Below are positions 10,713-24,189 of a stretch of DNA of 64,000 nucleotides, one piece after another. Position 1 is the stretch's first letter. The number at the start of each line of letters is the position of its first letter. Source of the DNA: Isoetes taiwanensis. Its lineage: Eukaryota; Streptophyta; Lycopodiopsida; Isoetales; Isoetaceae. The notes below the pieces were generated by a model. That model did no database searches, was not told the DNA's origin, and saw only the letters and a list, made by a program, of their open reading frames with translations. The stretch is taken from contig JAJEKV010000005.1 in the NCBI GenBank assembly GCA_021234155.1, positions 308,001 through 372,000 on the forward strand. The letters are read 5' to 3'. The position numbers were made by a program, and so were the translations under genes.

Positions 10713-11098
10713 AGAAATTTATCGCGGCGGCCAAGGCCGCTGCGAACATTTCTCTTCCCCAACTTACTTCTCTAAAGGTAGATTCATATATTGTTGGAAT
10801 GGTCTAGGAGCGGGTCACTGGCCACATCGAAAAGTGCGACCGGTGGGCATCCCCCTATACATAAAGGTTTGGACTGAACTCCATTGGTGTCATTAAGCAA
10901 CAACTATTATGAAAATTTGCTTCTTCACTATGATATTGCTCTTTCTCCTAGTTGTCTTGACCAAATTAATACAGAAAAACAATGGTAAAAAAAAATGGAA
11001 TTACTTAGAACAAATAACTGATATTAAAGAAGTAAGAGCAGGCTTGTAAAAAATTGCTCTATGTACACTCTTCAGTGCACAGGATCCGCTGTATCTAT

Positions 11099-11168
11099 AT
11101 TCTATGCTATGTACATTGTCTCATATAAATGGCATTCTATGCTATGTACATTGTCTCATATAAATGGC
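11099..11168. repeat. Perfect tandem duplication, 2 x 35 bp
   Basis: The unit starting ATTCTATGCTATGTACATTG is present twice without spacer. Both copies of the segmental duplication have it (42217-42286), so it predates that event. Confidence 0.8.
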
Positions 11169-11530
11169 CATGGACAGAAATGCACAATGGGGCATCAGGT
11201 GATCAAAGTCCCCAAAGAGGACTAGAAAATGAGAAAATAATAGCATTGTAGTACCATCACATAGTTCCTCCATGCAAGAACGTCCATCTTTAAAAAACGT
11301 GCTAGTCTGAAAATACTTTCGTACGAGCATATCGTCCATTGTGCTCTCTGTTCAAACGAAGTCAAAACATACTGCTATTGACCCAAGGTAAAATGTGCTT
11401 GTCAACAGTAAGGGAAAGAGCACATCTTGCAACTGCAAGAAACACTATAACAATGTAAGCCAAGGAGGTTTACAAACTGAAGACATATTGTTACCCATGA
11501 GCACCAGAATTAAAAGTATTCAAACCAAGC

Positions 11531-12055
11531 TCAACTAGCTTTTTTATAAGCAGAAGTTAAACGGAGCCTGTCAGAAAATAAGCACAAGAATCGAGCTTTT
11601 ATAGACTTCAGAGTAAGTTTTTGAGTAACTGGGAAACGGATGTTCTTAGAGATAAAAAAGATCAATTTGGTAGCAGGGGGAATAGGAACTTCTTGTTTTC
11701 TTGAGTTCTCATTGTCATTTGTATCACCACAATGCAAATAATGCAGCTTTGGTAAAAGTATATATGCTGGTAGCAAAAATGCTCATTTTGTGGTCAAACA
11801 AAGGTCCAATCTTTCTAGTGGTGATCCAACAAACATACGATCCTGACTAAAAGCCAAACTCAGCACAATGCATGTGTAACCAATTGAACGGTGCTTACTA
11901 AATGGTCTATGCGTACGTCCAATACTCCAAGAAGGTCTATAAAACCAAAGCTTGCTTGTTTGCTTTTCTGCAAACACATATATCATGGCATCTTTCAGGG
12001 CAAAGACACATTGAAATTCAATAGATTCCAAATTTTTATATAATTTTCTCTTCAA
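11531..12055 (-). pseudogene. Unrecognised interrupted reading frame, copy 1
   Basis: Two minus-strand open stretches (12055-11783 and 11776-11531) share one frame and are separated by a single TGA, giving about 170 codons. The first part includes FALKDAMIYVFAEKQTSKLW and is almost identical in copy 2 (43153-42881); the second part has lost frame there through an 8-bp difference. The alternating hydrophobic and aromatic pattern could fit a beta-propeller or F-box-associated domain, but I do not recognise the family. A further short frame, CMEELCDGTTMLLFSHFLVL, lies downstream at 11142-11339. Confidence 0.3.
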
Positions 12056-12520
12056 AGCATTGCTAGAGTATTATGTAATTGGTTTTAACTGGCTGTTTCA
12101 TAGATTCATACAATCAACATGTTGACATTGACAATGAAGCTAGTTAGAATGAACCACGTACCGAAAGAAGGAAGAGACAGAATGCCGGGGCAGCTATAAA
12201 AGAGATAGTTGCACAACCAAATCGTTGAAGCATAAGATGTTTGAAAGACCTGGGTCGCCCAAATAAGAGTGGAGGTACATAAAGTTACTTCGTGCTAGAA
12301 ACTAGGGTACATTTGGACGTGAATTGTAGGAGCTTATAGTATGCGTGGGCAACATTTGAGAAGGTCCCTGAACCAAACGTAATATCCTGGAATGCCATCA
12401 CTGCAGTTTATAACAACATGAAGGCGACAAGAGATTCTTTTTGTTTGGAGAGACACGCAATAAAAAAAATTGTACCAGAGATAATCTTATAAGTGACTCA
12501 GGGTATGAGCAAGATATGTT

Positions 12521-13461
12521 GTGCAGAACTTAGAACTTAAGTCAGCATGCATCAAGATGAAAAGGATGCCTCTATTGAAGAAGGATGTAGATGTAGACAC
12601 TGTATGCAGAGCATCTGCAAGCATTGAAGATGGTAAGCTCTCTTGTGTTATACCTAGGATTGTTGATGAAGATACTGCATCTTATTATATGAGCCCACCA
12701 GTTAGAGTATACCATTCTTCCAGAAATAATGATGGGGACAAAGAGAGGGAAGCAGTTCTCATGGATGGGCATGTTAGTGATCAAAGGATTATGAGTGCCC
12801 ATATGGCCTTCTCCCAGAGTACCAGGGAAGCACAAACGCAGCTTGTTGAGCACGGTTGGATATTAATCCAAGCTCAATTGAGGGAAGTAATGTCTACAGC
12901 CACAAATCTTCTAGAATGAGAATGCAATCAATTAGGCCACAAGAAGACTATTCTTCAGACTCGTATCCCAATGATGTGCAAAATCTAAGAACTGACTTGA
13001 AACTAGAGAACTTGCTTGGATCTGAGCGGTGGTCATGAGGAGGTTTTGGATTGTATTGTTGACAATGTTGAACAGCAGGGGAAGGACGAGGAATTGGACG
13101 CTTTTGTGATGGAGAACAAAACTGATGTATGCTTTGGCCATATGATGCACCCTGAGCCAATTTCTGTGCAGTCTAGTTGGGAGGTGTCGAGAGTGGATTC
13201 ATAACATTGAAGGCACATATGAGTTGCATGAGACATCTGAAGGCAAATGCAACCCGTGAAGGTGAAAAGAGGTTGCATCTTGAACCAGCAGCACATACTG
13301 ATTTTGAAATGGCAAATACAGCAGTTACGTCAACAAAACTCACAAGCAATGCAAGACTGTATTTATGCCCTTATTGCACAGACCAATGCCGTAGTAGCGG
13401 CCATACTAAGGATTTGTGCCAGGTTCAAGGAAAACATTGCATAAAAAGAGAAGGAATCTAA
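12521..13461 (+). pseudogene. Unrecognised acidic protein gene, copy 1 (frameshifted)
   Basis: Same gene as 43637-44581, where it is described; there the first frame stays open for 196 codons. Here the frame breaks near 12850 and again near 13025. The differences sit next to CAG/CTG or G-rich triplets, so the breaks may be sequencing errors. The stretch from VLDCIVDNVEQQGKD to PISVQSSW is retained. Confidence 0.4.
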
Positions 13462-14641
13462 GTAGGAAGTAAGAATAGACTTACTTGGGAGCAATCGAAT
13501 GACATCGACTGGAGCAGACAGCAGAACCCGATTTGAGCAAAATTTTCAGAATCATAGAGTGGGCATCGCTTCTTTATGTGAATGCCGGATCAATCTGTCC
13601 AGCTTGCCAGACTGTTCACTGACACTGTTAACTGACATAGGAAAACCTGCATGTCTCGACAGGTTACAGCATCCGAGGTCTCGAAGAAAGACGTGGCAAC
13701 AAAATATGAAACGAGATTGCGGCGCAGAAAAAATCGAGTGAACGACGAACAAAAATGAAAAATTTGAGAATGATTTATATATGTTTAGATTAGATTATAT
13801 ATGCATTTCATATCTTATTTCCCTTGCTCGAAATCCACAAAGTGAAATAGACTGCATTCGTTTGCATTAAAACTCCTTGCTTGATATTTCCTTGGTCCTT
13901 TTACAATAGGCTTGTCTTTTTATCACCATCAACTTGAAGTCCAAAAACATTGAATAACCATAATAACAACCAACCTATCTGGGTTGATGTGTTATTCTTT
14001 GTAACTTGTGCAACATTTTGTCATGTTCAATATCCTTTGCCATCTTCACATTTCCCAGCTCAACTTTTTAGATTTCAAAGCTTTCCATTTTATAAGTAGC
14101 GCAATATATATGATCTCTTAGCTTCCATACTTCAAAGTTCGTAAATGCCTTTCTTCTTTTTCTTAGAAAATCAATTGTAGTCTACATGTGCCTTGGACTA
14201 TAATTTCTTAGCTTCTATATGGACTTCAAAGTAGGTAAAAGCGTGTTCCTTCCTTTTTTAGAAAATCAACATTAACTGACATCGACCTTGGACTTTGTTT
14301 CTAAAAGTTCTTACATGCCCTTTCTATATATTTGAGTCTATATATTTGAGTCCTATGGTATTCTTGGTATCTTGTTCTTATAGCTTTGTTTTTGCTATGG
14401 TTAGCAATCTATAAAGATTTGTCATAGATTTTAAGAATCCAACTACTTCTTTGTTTCTTTTACAGGGCAAATCGACTTTTAAAAGTTCCTAATTTGCTCT
14501 TTCCTACATTTTGTGTGTTTCCCACAGCCTTTGCCGTTGGAGTCATGCTTATAATAGTTATTTTGGTTCTCCTATTGCCCTTGACTCTGAAAATTTTACT
14601 CTTAAAATGATGAGCCTCAATGTACGCCCAATTCTCTTTTG

Positions 14642-14785
14642 GTGTTTAGGTGTGCCCATCCCTTTAATTTGGTTGTTTACTTTGTTGCATGGGTAGCTTG
14701 CATTGAATGTACCATAACTCGTGTTTAGGTGTGCCCATCCTTTTAATTTGGTTGTTTATTTTTGTTGCATGGGTAGCTTGCATTG
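14642..14785. repeat. Direct repeat, two units of period 79 bp
   Basis: Each unit starts GTGTTTAGGTGTGCCCATCC and ends TGGGTAGCTTGCATTG. The same two units are at 45757-45901 in copy 2. Confidence 0.8.
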
Positions 14786-15078
14786 TTGCATTCCATTTGA
14801 TAACTTCAATTCGGTTAAGTAAATTTATTTTATGAGTTATATCAATTTTTAAGTTATTCAAGCTCGTATACCATTTTCTTTTGTCTTAATTCATATACTT
14901 ATCGGTCGGTCCAGAGTTTTCTTTGATGCAATTGCGGTTCGGTTCAACGGGCTAAGTCCTTTTTATCGCGATCGATGCCCAAATCGCTTTTTTCATTAGT
15001 GCCTTTCCCTCTTTCTTTTCTTTCTCATTGCGGTGTTATGGTGTCTTGGTTTTCACAATAATGTGATGTTAACATTTC

Positions 15079-15196
15079 ACTTCCCTTCCCCTTCGCCCTC
15101 CCTTCCCTTCCCCTTCCTCTTCCGATCCTCCGTCCCCCCTTTCCTTTTTCCTTTTCCTTTTCCTTTTTCCTTTTTTTCCTTTTCCTTTCCTTTTTG
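15079..15196 (+). repeat. Polypyrimidine tract (CTTCCC)n / (TTTTCC)n
   Basis: About 118 bp of almost pure pyrimidine on the plus strand, passing from CCCTT-rich to TTTTCC-rich units. Purine/pyrimidine mirror tracts of this size can form triplex DNA. In copy 2 (46193-46316) the TTTTCC part is much more regular. Confidence 0.85.
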
Positions 15197-18100
15197 ATGT
15201 AGCATGGTGGCTTTTAAATTGGTTCCAATGTGATTATTTGTGCCATGTTTCACATGTATGGCTTTTCCTAATCGGTTTAAGTTTATGTTTATCGGGCCGG
15301 TGTTTGTATTTTTGCCAATAGGAACTCATTGTTGATTTTTTCCATTTTGGTTCCATAGTTATTTTCTCTCTTTCTTTCTTTGCCACTCTAGTTTGGGATG
15401 TATTTACTTAGCTAAGGTGGATGTTCTTTCGAGATCCATTATAAAGACAATTTAGTTGTTTATATTTTCAGAAAGATTTTTGTTCACTTTGAGTTCTTTT
15501 TAGGGTTGCTAACAACGATTTAGCAATTTCTTTGAACCTAAGTCCATTTTGCCAAAGCGGTTACTCTCTTTTTTTTTGTAGTTGAGATATTACGAGAGTG
15601 TGTAGATCTTTGAGTTTCTTGGAGTTGGGCATGTTTTGAGAGCGCGAGCTTTAGTCTTTTCATTTTGGCATTTTTGAAGTTGGCGGGTTGGAAAAGCTAA
15701 TGCTTAGTGCATGTAATCCTGACGCCTTTATAGAGATCGCTTGACATATTGATTCTTGTTCAAGATCTTATCTTCTTTCATTATATCGTGCTTAGTCTAT
15801 TTTTATCCTCATGATTTTCCCGAAAAGCCCAAAAGGGATGTTTGGTCCAATTTTGATAAGATTTCAGACTTTCGAGTTTGTGTGGCTTCACTTCTTACTT
15901 AGTAAGACTCTTGGTGATTGTCTAGTTCTGAGGTTTTAAATATGTTTGGCTTTTTAATATATTTTTGGCCATTCATTGTTACTACTCTACTTTTTGTACT
16001 CAATTTTTAAAACGCTCAATAAGAAGGCCACTTCACTTTGAGATGATGTCTTTGTTGTTTGGTTGTAGTCTTTCAAGAATATCTATGGTTTGAACTTGAA
16101 ACATATTATAAGTTAGGACAAGTTAATAAGCTTTAAAGATAATAAACCTTAGCAAAACTATTGGAACTTTGGATTAAGAAAACAAGGAACATAAAAACGG
16201 CCGATATAGTAGTAGCAACCAGATAAAAAATGGGGAAGAAAACAATAACATCAAATAAGGATGTGGATTTGGCCGAAAGGGTCTAGCCTTAGCCGACTTA
16301 GACAGTTTCAAATGAATGATGCTTAAGATAATCAAAATTAAGTTAGATTAAGACAATCTAACATTGCTCACTAAATTATTGATGTTACAAACCAAATCAT
16401 TGTAACAACCTTATTTTAGAAGTCCTTAAATCCCCAGAGAAGGTTATCTTGTCGGAATTAACAAAGTCTCAGAATTGGAAGGAAGCTTGTGAGTTTCAGT
16501 TAAGACAATTGTTGTTCTTGAAATAAGCCAAATACTTGTATGAAAACTTAAGCCAGTTGTCAGTCTACCATTTTGTAAAAATGGAAGGCATAAGCCTACC
16601 CATAGGAGATAGAGTTGAATTAAATTGATTTTTATCATCCTCAAAATCCAATTAGCATATGGGACCGAAACAAAGAATACAAAAGTTTATTATTGCTAGG
16701 CCATCACTCCCTTTCGTTTTGTCATTAGAGATCATCACCCTTTCTCATTATAACATTCATCTTCTCGAGTTACTACTCTTGATTATGCCAAAATTTACCT
16801 CTCATTTACATGACCTTTGTCAAAATCATGCTTGACTTTAAGGCGTGTCCATATCGAATCATTGACTCTTCATATCGCACGTACTTAAAGTGCCAATCTT
16901 GGACAGCCAAATTCATGGCTTTCTTTTTGGCCCTCTTAAGATCACACCAAGCTTTGTCAATTTTAACGGCTTTAATCTTTACTCCATGCCAAGATCTATG
17001 AATACTCTTTTCGCTCACCTCGAGGAGGGAAAACCCTAACGTGTTTTTATGACCCCCTCACTTTGTCATCATCATCGCCAAAACCACTGTGATCTTTTGA
17101 CCGTCTTCTTCTTCTCGTCATGCCTCTACATGGCCGCAGTTCCCATAAAAATATTACATCCTTCTTCTTCTTATTTTTTTCTTCTCCTTTGCTACAACTC
17201 AATCTATCCCCTTTGCCACAAGCTTGCTCTAGTGTTCATTGAATATTTTTTAATTTGAACCTTTTTTTTCCCCTAATCCTAACACTTTGCTTGTTTGTTT
17301 GTTTCTTTGTTTTAGCGTGTTATGGAATATGTTGTTTTTTTTTTTATTTGTGAAGACAAATAAAAATTCAAAAAACATTGGCAAATTCATAGCGCAGAAA
17401 GTATGATTTGTTACTGTGCAAATCATGTTTTGATCAACTAGTAGGGCGTGAAACCCTACCAAAAAATTTCTAGTTTGACCTGAAAAACTTAACCAAACAT
17501 GAGCATATATACATCCTCAAAAATATCCTGGAGAGAGTTTTCCTTTCAATAAAAACCACTCAAGACAGAGTCTGAATTTAAAAGTTATTGTAAAAACCAT
17601 AATCCCATCAAATCTGCATGGCATGCATGCACTTTGCAAAAAAATATCTAGATTGAAAAGTACAGAAAGCAAGTACCTATCTTAATAGATCTGGATTAAA
17701 TCATATGCCAATAGAAATTTCTCTATATAAGCTTTCCGACAACTTGCCAAGCCTTAAATTTGAAGTGTTCGGTACCATTCTTGGGGGTCTTAGCCATGTA
17801 GAGAATGGCCGATTTTTTTTTTACATTCTTAAGAATGGCAAGGGGAAAAATATACCATTCCATAGAAAAGCTTAGGGAAAATTTGCCCTTCAAAAGAATG
17901 GCCACGATTTTCAAAAAGAAAAAATATATTATTCATAATATATACCTTTACTCTCTTTTTAACATTGCCAAACAAAAATAAAAATGGCCAAAACATAAAA
18001 CATTTGATTGTCGCACTTTTTTATTATCTCTGTCCAAGTCTAGATTCAACAAAAAGTGACGATTTATTTTATTGGTTGGTACTTGGTACCTTGGCGTGGT

Positions 18101-18480
18101 GGTGAAAAAAAAAAAAGTGAAGGGAACCCCAAGTAAAAAAGTAAAAGCTCCTTTTTGGATTTTTCTTATCTCTCCCTCCTTTTCTTTCACCCAAAAAGAC
18201 CCATCGTTCAATTCCTTCGCCGCCCAATTTCTTCGTTTGCATGCATTTGATGTGATGAATTGATCAATTCGGCTACAATTTGTTCCTTTTCAGCTGTGAT
18301 GTCTTCCTTTCCAAGACTTATAATATATGAAGCTATGCTTGGAGCAAGGATATGGCTGGTTGTGAAATGATCAGAGGTATCTATAAAGTAGATATTTTAC
18401 GTATCTTAATGTTTTGATTCAAAGAGAAGTTGTGTTTTTCCTTCTTTTCTTATCCATCTCTTCGGAGATTTTCTTCCTAA

Positions 18481-19300
18481 ATGGGAGGCCAAAAAGATCA
18501 AAGGCAACAAAAGCTTCTTAGAAAAGCCTTTGGCTTTTCAAAGTCTTCATGCCAATCCGATTCCTCTCATGGGAATAATGCATCACTAGACCTTAACTTA
18601 AATCACAAGCGGATCCTTATGACGACTTGGAAGATTTAGATTTTGTGGTTGAAGAGGTGGAGGATGGTGAATGACGGAAAGAAGTATGTGAGAACATGGA
18701 AGCCAAGTTGGGCGTGATCTCTATCCATGGAACAAGCCCCGCGGGAATTCCCCCCAAATCGAGGAGAATCAAATGTTCTTATTGCGTGGAAGATCAAATG
18801 GACACGCCTTTTGAAAGGGAAGGAAGTAAGTCTTCGCAAAGAGGGCCTTTAAGAGACTCATGTCCCAAGTGCATAAACTTGCGGTGTTGAGGATAGTGCA
18901 AAGAAAAACCCTACAAGCTATACTATTCCTCAACATGTGATGCTTATGCGTGAGCAAGAAAGGCACATATTATTTACATTATGAAGTGTGCATATAAAGT
19001 TGCCTCTCAATTCTGATCTCACTAAAAAGAATATGAGAGGCTTTGTGCCTTTCAAAGATTGATGGAACTCCTAACATGCCAATCAATGACACTATAACCC
19101 CAAAATCACTCTATATGTAGTTTTTGCCATTGTTTTGCAAGAAAACAACACTCAAAAGACTTCACCTATATTATTATTAAGAAAATGCTAGAAACAATAA
19201 ATGGTTTGGGTTCCCTAGGGGGCCAAACCCTTGTTTATGTGGGGTTCCAGAAGATATTCTAAGTATATGCTAGAATATAATTAGGATATGCTTAAATCAG
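18481..19300 (+). pseudogene. EAR-motif / CCHH zinc-finger gene, copy 1 (broken)
   Basis: Matches the gene at 49574-50385. The start codon is kept, but one G and one A are missing in the first ten codons, and more indels follow (for example near 18555, 18605, 18670 and 18725). Almost every difference is at a CAG, CTG or homopolymer. The CSYCVEDQMDTPFEREGS finger segment is still readable. Either this copy is dead or this part of the assembly is badly called. Confidence 0.55.
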
Positions 19301-19401
19301 CCAAAATTTGGGCCATGTAAACTGGCGGTCGCCAGTGTTGTTGGCCTCTTTGGGCAGCCTCTGAAAACCGGTAACCGGGCTTCCATATTCCATGTAAGCC
19401 G

Positions 19402-20165
19402 CTACGGCTCTTCATAAGCCTCTAGAAGATCCCAAGAAGAAATCAAGATCGTAAAAAGAAAGGATTTTATAGCTCGACGATGGAAGAACTGAGCAAACCG
19501 GATTTTGGCCCGAGATTTCAAGGCCCCGCCGCCGGGCAAAGATTGAGCCGGTTGAGCCCATGGGGGCATGGGTAAAGCCCCGGGAGTTTGGTCAGATTGG
19601 CGGTCGTTGTTGTTGAAGGAATCCGCAAACCCTTTTTGAGAAGTAGCGTGGAATATATATCGCAGCTTTGAAGCAATCAAAAGGTCTTTGCGATCGGGGT
19701 TCTTAACGTTATCCGGGTGAGGCCTTGACATTTCTTCAAACCACAAGCTTTAAAAGGGTGATTCATTCCAAAACCATGATGGTGAATCACAAGAAGCAAA
19801 GTAAGGGTACAAGATTTTACTTAGGAAGGAAGGGCAAGAGAATTAATGCCGATGTGTGGTCCGAGAGGGTCAGACGAAATGCTCCTCTGTTTACGGGCCA
19901 TCTTTGCTCCAAATCTTGATTTTCAGTCCAGGTAGAAGTGATGTAGAGAAATCCGATCGGACGTGTGAGTTCTTGGCGACAAACATGCCACGGAAATAGT
20001 AGAAGTCTTGACAACAGCAAATAGCGTAAGTCTTGGCCATCTGTCTTTTCTAGCATAACAAACAGCCAGGTTGTTGCATATAAGTTTGTCGATTTTAAAA
20101 GGAAGATCCCTTGATGTCGGGCCCGAAGGAAATGATCGATCTCTCCTTCTTCCGATTCGGTTCAA
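19402..20165 (-). pseudogene. WD40-repeat gene, copy 1 (broken)
   Basis: Counterpart of the WD40 gene at 50411-51272. The opening segment LPFKIDKLICNN and parts of the WD40 blade are readable, but the frame is lost several times. Differences from copy 2 again cluster at CAG/CTG. The 3' part (19402-19746) is open for 114 codons but has no recognisable WD motif. Confidence 0.45.
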
Positions 20166-20694
20166 ACTTTCGGGGAATTATGGACTTATTAGGATGTTCT
20201 AAAATGCATATATAGAACTCCATCCACCTAGTCTAGTAATTATAAAAATGTTTGGTTAAATTGCATGGAGCTTCTTTTCTTCTTTTTTTCTTTTTCCACT
20301 TTCTCGGGCGTGGGCACTCATTGACTACCTACTTCTTACTTTTACTAGTCCAAACCTCATTCTTTTTATCCTTTTCAAGAATTGCAATATTTTATCGCCA
20401 AATTTTTTGCCTAACAAAACTCCAATTTTGAAGTCTCATCCATCCGCGAATCGACATAAGGGATCTAACCACCACTTCACCAGAGAGATAATCATTTCTA
20501 TTAGTATGTGGTAGCATGAGTCAAAGTATTACAATGAGCCTCATTTTCTAAAGCTCCCCTAGAAGGATGCTTTTAACATGGCAATGATAAAGCGGCATGG
20601 ACTCTACACATCGACAAGTAGTCAAAATGCATCCATGAGCACAAAAGGTAATAAAGATAGGAGCATGCATTTAAGTATAGCATGATCCGGGTCT

Positions 20695-21809
20695 CATTAC
20701 ATTCTTAACATTTAATAGGTTTGTGCAAAGATGTCAATTTGAGTAGATAGTGTATTTTTTCGCTTGAGAGCCTCAAAGATCCGGGTGCGTAAGAGTACAT
20801 TGGTTTCATCCCCAGGACATTTCTTCTCTAAGTGCAAGGCATATGCAATCCCTTATGTCGTGGTCAAGGCCGATGGATGATGCAAACTATTTTTCCTTGT
20901 GGTTATTCTTATAGAAATAGTGGACTCCAAAGTGTATCTTAAACTCCTTGAGGTAAATACTAACCGCATACATTTATGTCTATTGAAGAAGACACCATTT
21001 TGTCTAAATCATTGTTTATGTTAGGCGTAATTGTTGTTTTCTTTGTGCTCACCAATCCGCAAAATGAATTGGGCTTTTCATTACATTCTTTAACATTTAA
21101 GTTTATAGCGTAAAGATTTCACCGAAAGGATAGTGTATTTTTCTTTTTGGAGCCTCAAAAGATTTTCTTTGAGCCTCAAAGATCCTGTGGTAAGAGGGCA
21201 CATTTCTTCTCTAAGTGCAAGGCATATGCAATCCCTTATGTCGTATTTTCCGTCGATGCAACTATTTTCCTTGTGGTTATTCTTATAGAAATAGTGGACT
21301 CAAAGTGTATATGGCATGGGTAACACGTACCGCGATACATCTATGTCCATTGAAGACACCATTTTGTCTAAATCATTGTTTATGTTGGTAATTGTTGTTT
21401 TCTTTGTGCTCGACCAATCGTACTGAATTGGGCTTTTCATTACATTCTTTAACATTTAACAAGTTTGTGCAACATGTCACCGAAAGCGGATAGTGTATTT
21501 TCCGCTTGACCCTCAAAGATCCGTGGGAAAGAGGGTACATTGGTTTCATCCCCAGGACATTTCTTTCTAAATGCAGGCATATGCAATCCCTTATGTCGGG
21601 GTCAAGGCCGATAGATGATGCAACTATTTTTCCTTGTGGTTATTCTTATAGAAATAGTGGACTCAAAGTGTATATGAAACCTAGAGGGTAACCAAATTTG
21701 CATACATTTATGTCCATTGAAGAAGACACCATTTGTCTAAATCATTGTTTATGTTGTAATCGTTTGTTTTCTTTGTGCTCGATAATCCACCGGAATTAGG
21801 CTTTTCAAA
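20695..21809. repeat. Three-unit tandem array of a ~370-bp repeat, copy 1
   Basis: Units begin at about 20695, 21079 and 21438 with CATTACATTCTTTAACATTT and end with GAATTGGGCTTTTCA. Each carries the phrase AAGGCATATGCAATCCCTTA and GTGGTTATTCTTATAGAAAT. The middle unit is missing part of the segment after the first landmark. Short ORFs run in both strands of every unit; none shows a known domain, so I call it non-coding. The same array occurs in copies 2 and 3. Confidence 0.85.
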
Positions 21810-22559
21810 CTATGGTAGGTGTTTTCTTTAAGAAACTCTACTTGGATTGTTTATTTTGCTTTGGTTCCCGGATATTCTATTATTGTCACGGTTTCACTTT
21901 CATTAAAATTTTAAGCAGGGAGCTCTTATGAGGCGAGATTTTTCAAGTTAAACTTATCCGTATTATGGCCATATATTTAGATAAATGGATACCATTTTTC
22001 CTTCTCTTCCCGCCCGTAAATATTCCCTCGTTTGATTGCTTTGTTCACTAGGTCCATTGATGACCTTGATAAACATTGTCAATGGCAAAGCCGGTTCTAC
22101 CGGCGAAGCTATGTCAGCTTTTTGAAAAATGAAGTTATAGATGTCATTTTGATCCCTTTTAAGTTGTATAATCTCCAATCATAACCGGTAGCCTCATGGG
22201 TGTACCATTTTCTCGAAAAAAAGAACCCAAGCTAGTGGAATATAATGTTCATTGAAATTCTTAAATGTTCTTGTATTTCTAGATCCTTATAACTTGGGTG
22301 ATTGTTTCTTGTAAAAGTATTTTGTCGACACTATAGGCTCGATTGTTATTCTTTTGATCTGGCTCATGCTACATGTTGTGAGGAAATGGCAACAACAATG
22401 TCAAATTTTGAAGGAACTGCTTTGAAAGGACTTCAAATATGCATAGATACAATTATAAGCGGAGGTATTATATTTATCCCGGTGATTCGAGAATAGTCCG
22501 CATATACATTGAAGTTTGTGTTAAGTACATAATCATGAGGTATTTAATTTGACATGTGT
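21810..22559. other. No gene recognised between repeat array and PPR block, copy 1
   Basis: This stretch is conserved in all three copies (52918-53650, 59785-60540). Short frames exist on both strands, one containing MATTMSNFEGTALKGLQICI near 22386, but none shows a domain. It may hold an intron or a decayed exon of the PPR gene. Confidence 0.4.
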
Positions 22560-23130
22560 AATAAAAGAACATACAAATTATGAAGTCTTTAAAATAGTGT
22601 AGGGGCTAGTTGCTTTACGGCATTGATTGGAGGATGCGATCAACATGGATGTGCTTTCGGGAAGCTAATCGATCATTTTGAACAAGTGCAATTGGAAAGC
22701 ATAATCCCGGATGCTTATGCCGCTACCTTTTTGCATTTGAAAGCTTGTGGGAGTACAAGATCCTAGATAAGCATAAAAGAAATATATGTCAAGGTTGTTC
22801 ATAAGGCTCTTGAGGAGAGACATTCTTGTTGCCAATGCATTAGTTCACATGTATTCTAAATGTGGCTCATTCGTTAGACTCGAGAGATCTTCAACAAATT
22901 ATCGATCAAAACATAGTATTATGGTTCTTTAATCCGGGATATGTTACGCATGGATTAGGCCATGGAGCATTGGAGTGTTATGCGAGGATGCAAATTGAAG
23001 TTATATAACATAAATATAATCACATATATGTATATGCCATGGCTAAAATTGATCTGCCGGTTTTGAGAAAAGTAGTTCTCGATTACCCAAGCGAAATTAT
23101 AGAAGCACAATTGTCCAAATTACCAGCAAC
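22560..23130 (+). pseudogene. PPR protein fragment, copy 1
   Basis: Same block as at 53680-54230 and 60556-61090. Here the ATFLHLKACG junction is in frame, unlike in copies 2 and 3, but downstream codons are lost (around 22770, 22810 and 22870). Combining copies shows that each has different breaks, which favours sequencing error or very recent decay. Confidence 0.6.
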
Positions 23131-23196
23131 TCTAATGATGATAGAATATTTCATATTTTATCATAATCCAAACATTCTTTTGAAAATAAGGCCACA

Positions 23197-24189
23197 CTAG
23201 TAAACGTGTGCCCGGCGTTGCCGGGCTAATGTTCTGGGCGTGTGTTTTTACTCGGCCTTTAACGTCCATATATCCGCAGCTTTTGAGAACATCACAAGTT
23301 GATGCTTGCAAGAATGGCCATTGTTTGTTTATGTAAATATATTTGCTATCAAAATTGTCAAATAACAGTATTGTCAATGTATTAACTTTGCATTAAAGGA
23401 TGGATTTTGTTGCCGCGCGTAAGTAAGGGCTCGTGTTTTTTTAGGTCTTCAATGTCCTTGGAAATGTCTAAATTGTATGCATACCTTGAAAGCTATTGAT
23501 ACAATGTAAGAAGTACTTGCCTCACCATGCTCAATTTTGCAATGGCTTCACACCTAACAAACATGCATTTGCAATGAAACATGCTTTTGTGAATTATACT
23601 TATGAAGGAGAATGACCAACTCATTGCATTTTTTGTATGTATTTGTCACGGGTCCATCATTTTTGTGCGAGATCCGGTAAATTAGAGCCAATTTCCATTT
23701 TGAGTTGTAGGGGGTATGCGATGGCGACACCACATGCAAAAGCGACCAACTTCCAATTTGTCGACATTATATATCAAAATTATATCAAATTAGAAATGAC
23801 TTGACTTCTCCGGTCATTCAAGGTATGACCATGAAATTACATTTGCAAAGAGTTAAATTGACCATGATGTTTTTGTATGTATGGATGGTTGTAAAATCAT
23901 CCATGTATTATTACTTGGTAAGTGGTCGGCTCATTATGGTTATACATCATATAATATGATAGTTCTATTATAATCAAAGCGACTTTAATCCAAATAAAAC
24001 CATCATATAATTTCAATGATGCATGAGAAGCGAAATATGGATGCAAAACATAATTTTAGGAGCGATGTTGTTTTAAATATAAAAACTGTTTGTAGCATGT
24101 AAGCCTGGAATGGTAGACTCAAATGTCATGAGCGCCACATGGCGGCCGCGAATAACCCAAAAATCAAATTTTGTGACCTAAATACACCA
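23197..24189 (-). mobile_element. Helitron-like unit 1, copy 1
   Basis: On the minus strand the unit ends with the hairpin GCCCGGCAACGCCGGGC, then ACACGTTTA and CTAG before a host T, as expected for a Helitron 3' terminus. Its other end, TGGTGTATTTAGG, follows a host A but lacks the usual TC start. The unit is about 1 kb and non-coding, so it would be non-autonomous. Confidence 0.5.

Larger units (their letters stand above)
13741..18480. other. Long T-rich non-coding stretch, copy 1
   Basis: No credible gene over 4.7 kb. The strand is strongly T-rich, as in plant introns or decayed transposons. It holds a 79-bp direct repeat (14642-14785) and a polypyrimidine tract (15079-15196). The 500 bp before 18481 should contain the promoter or 5' exon of the zinc-finger gene, but I see no decisive TATA or splice signal. 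Copy 2 keeps the region at 44,880-49,573. Confidence 0.5.
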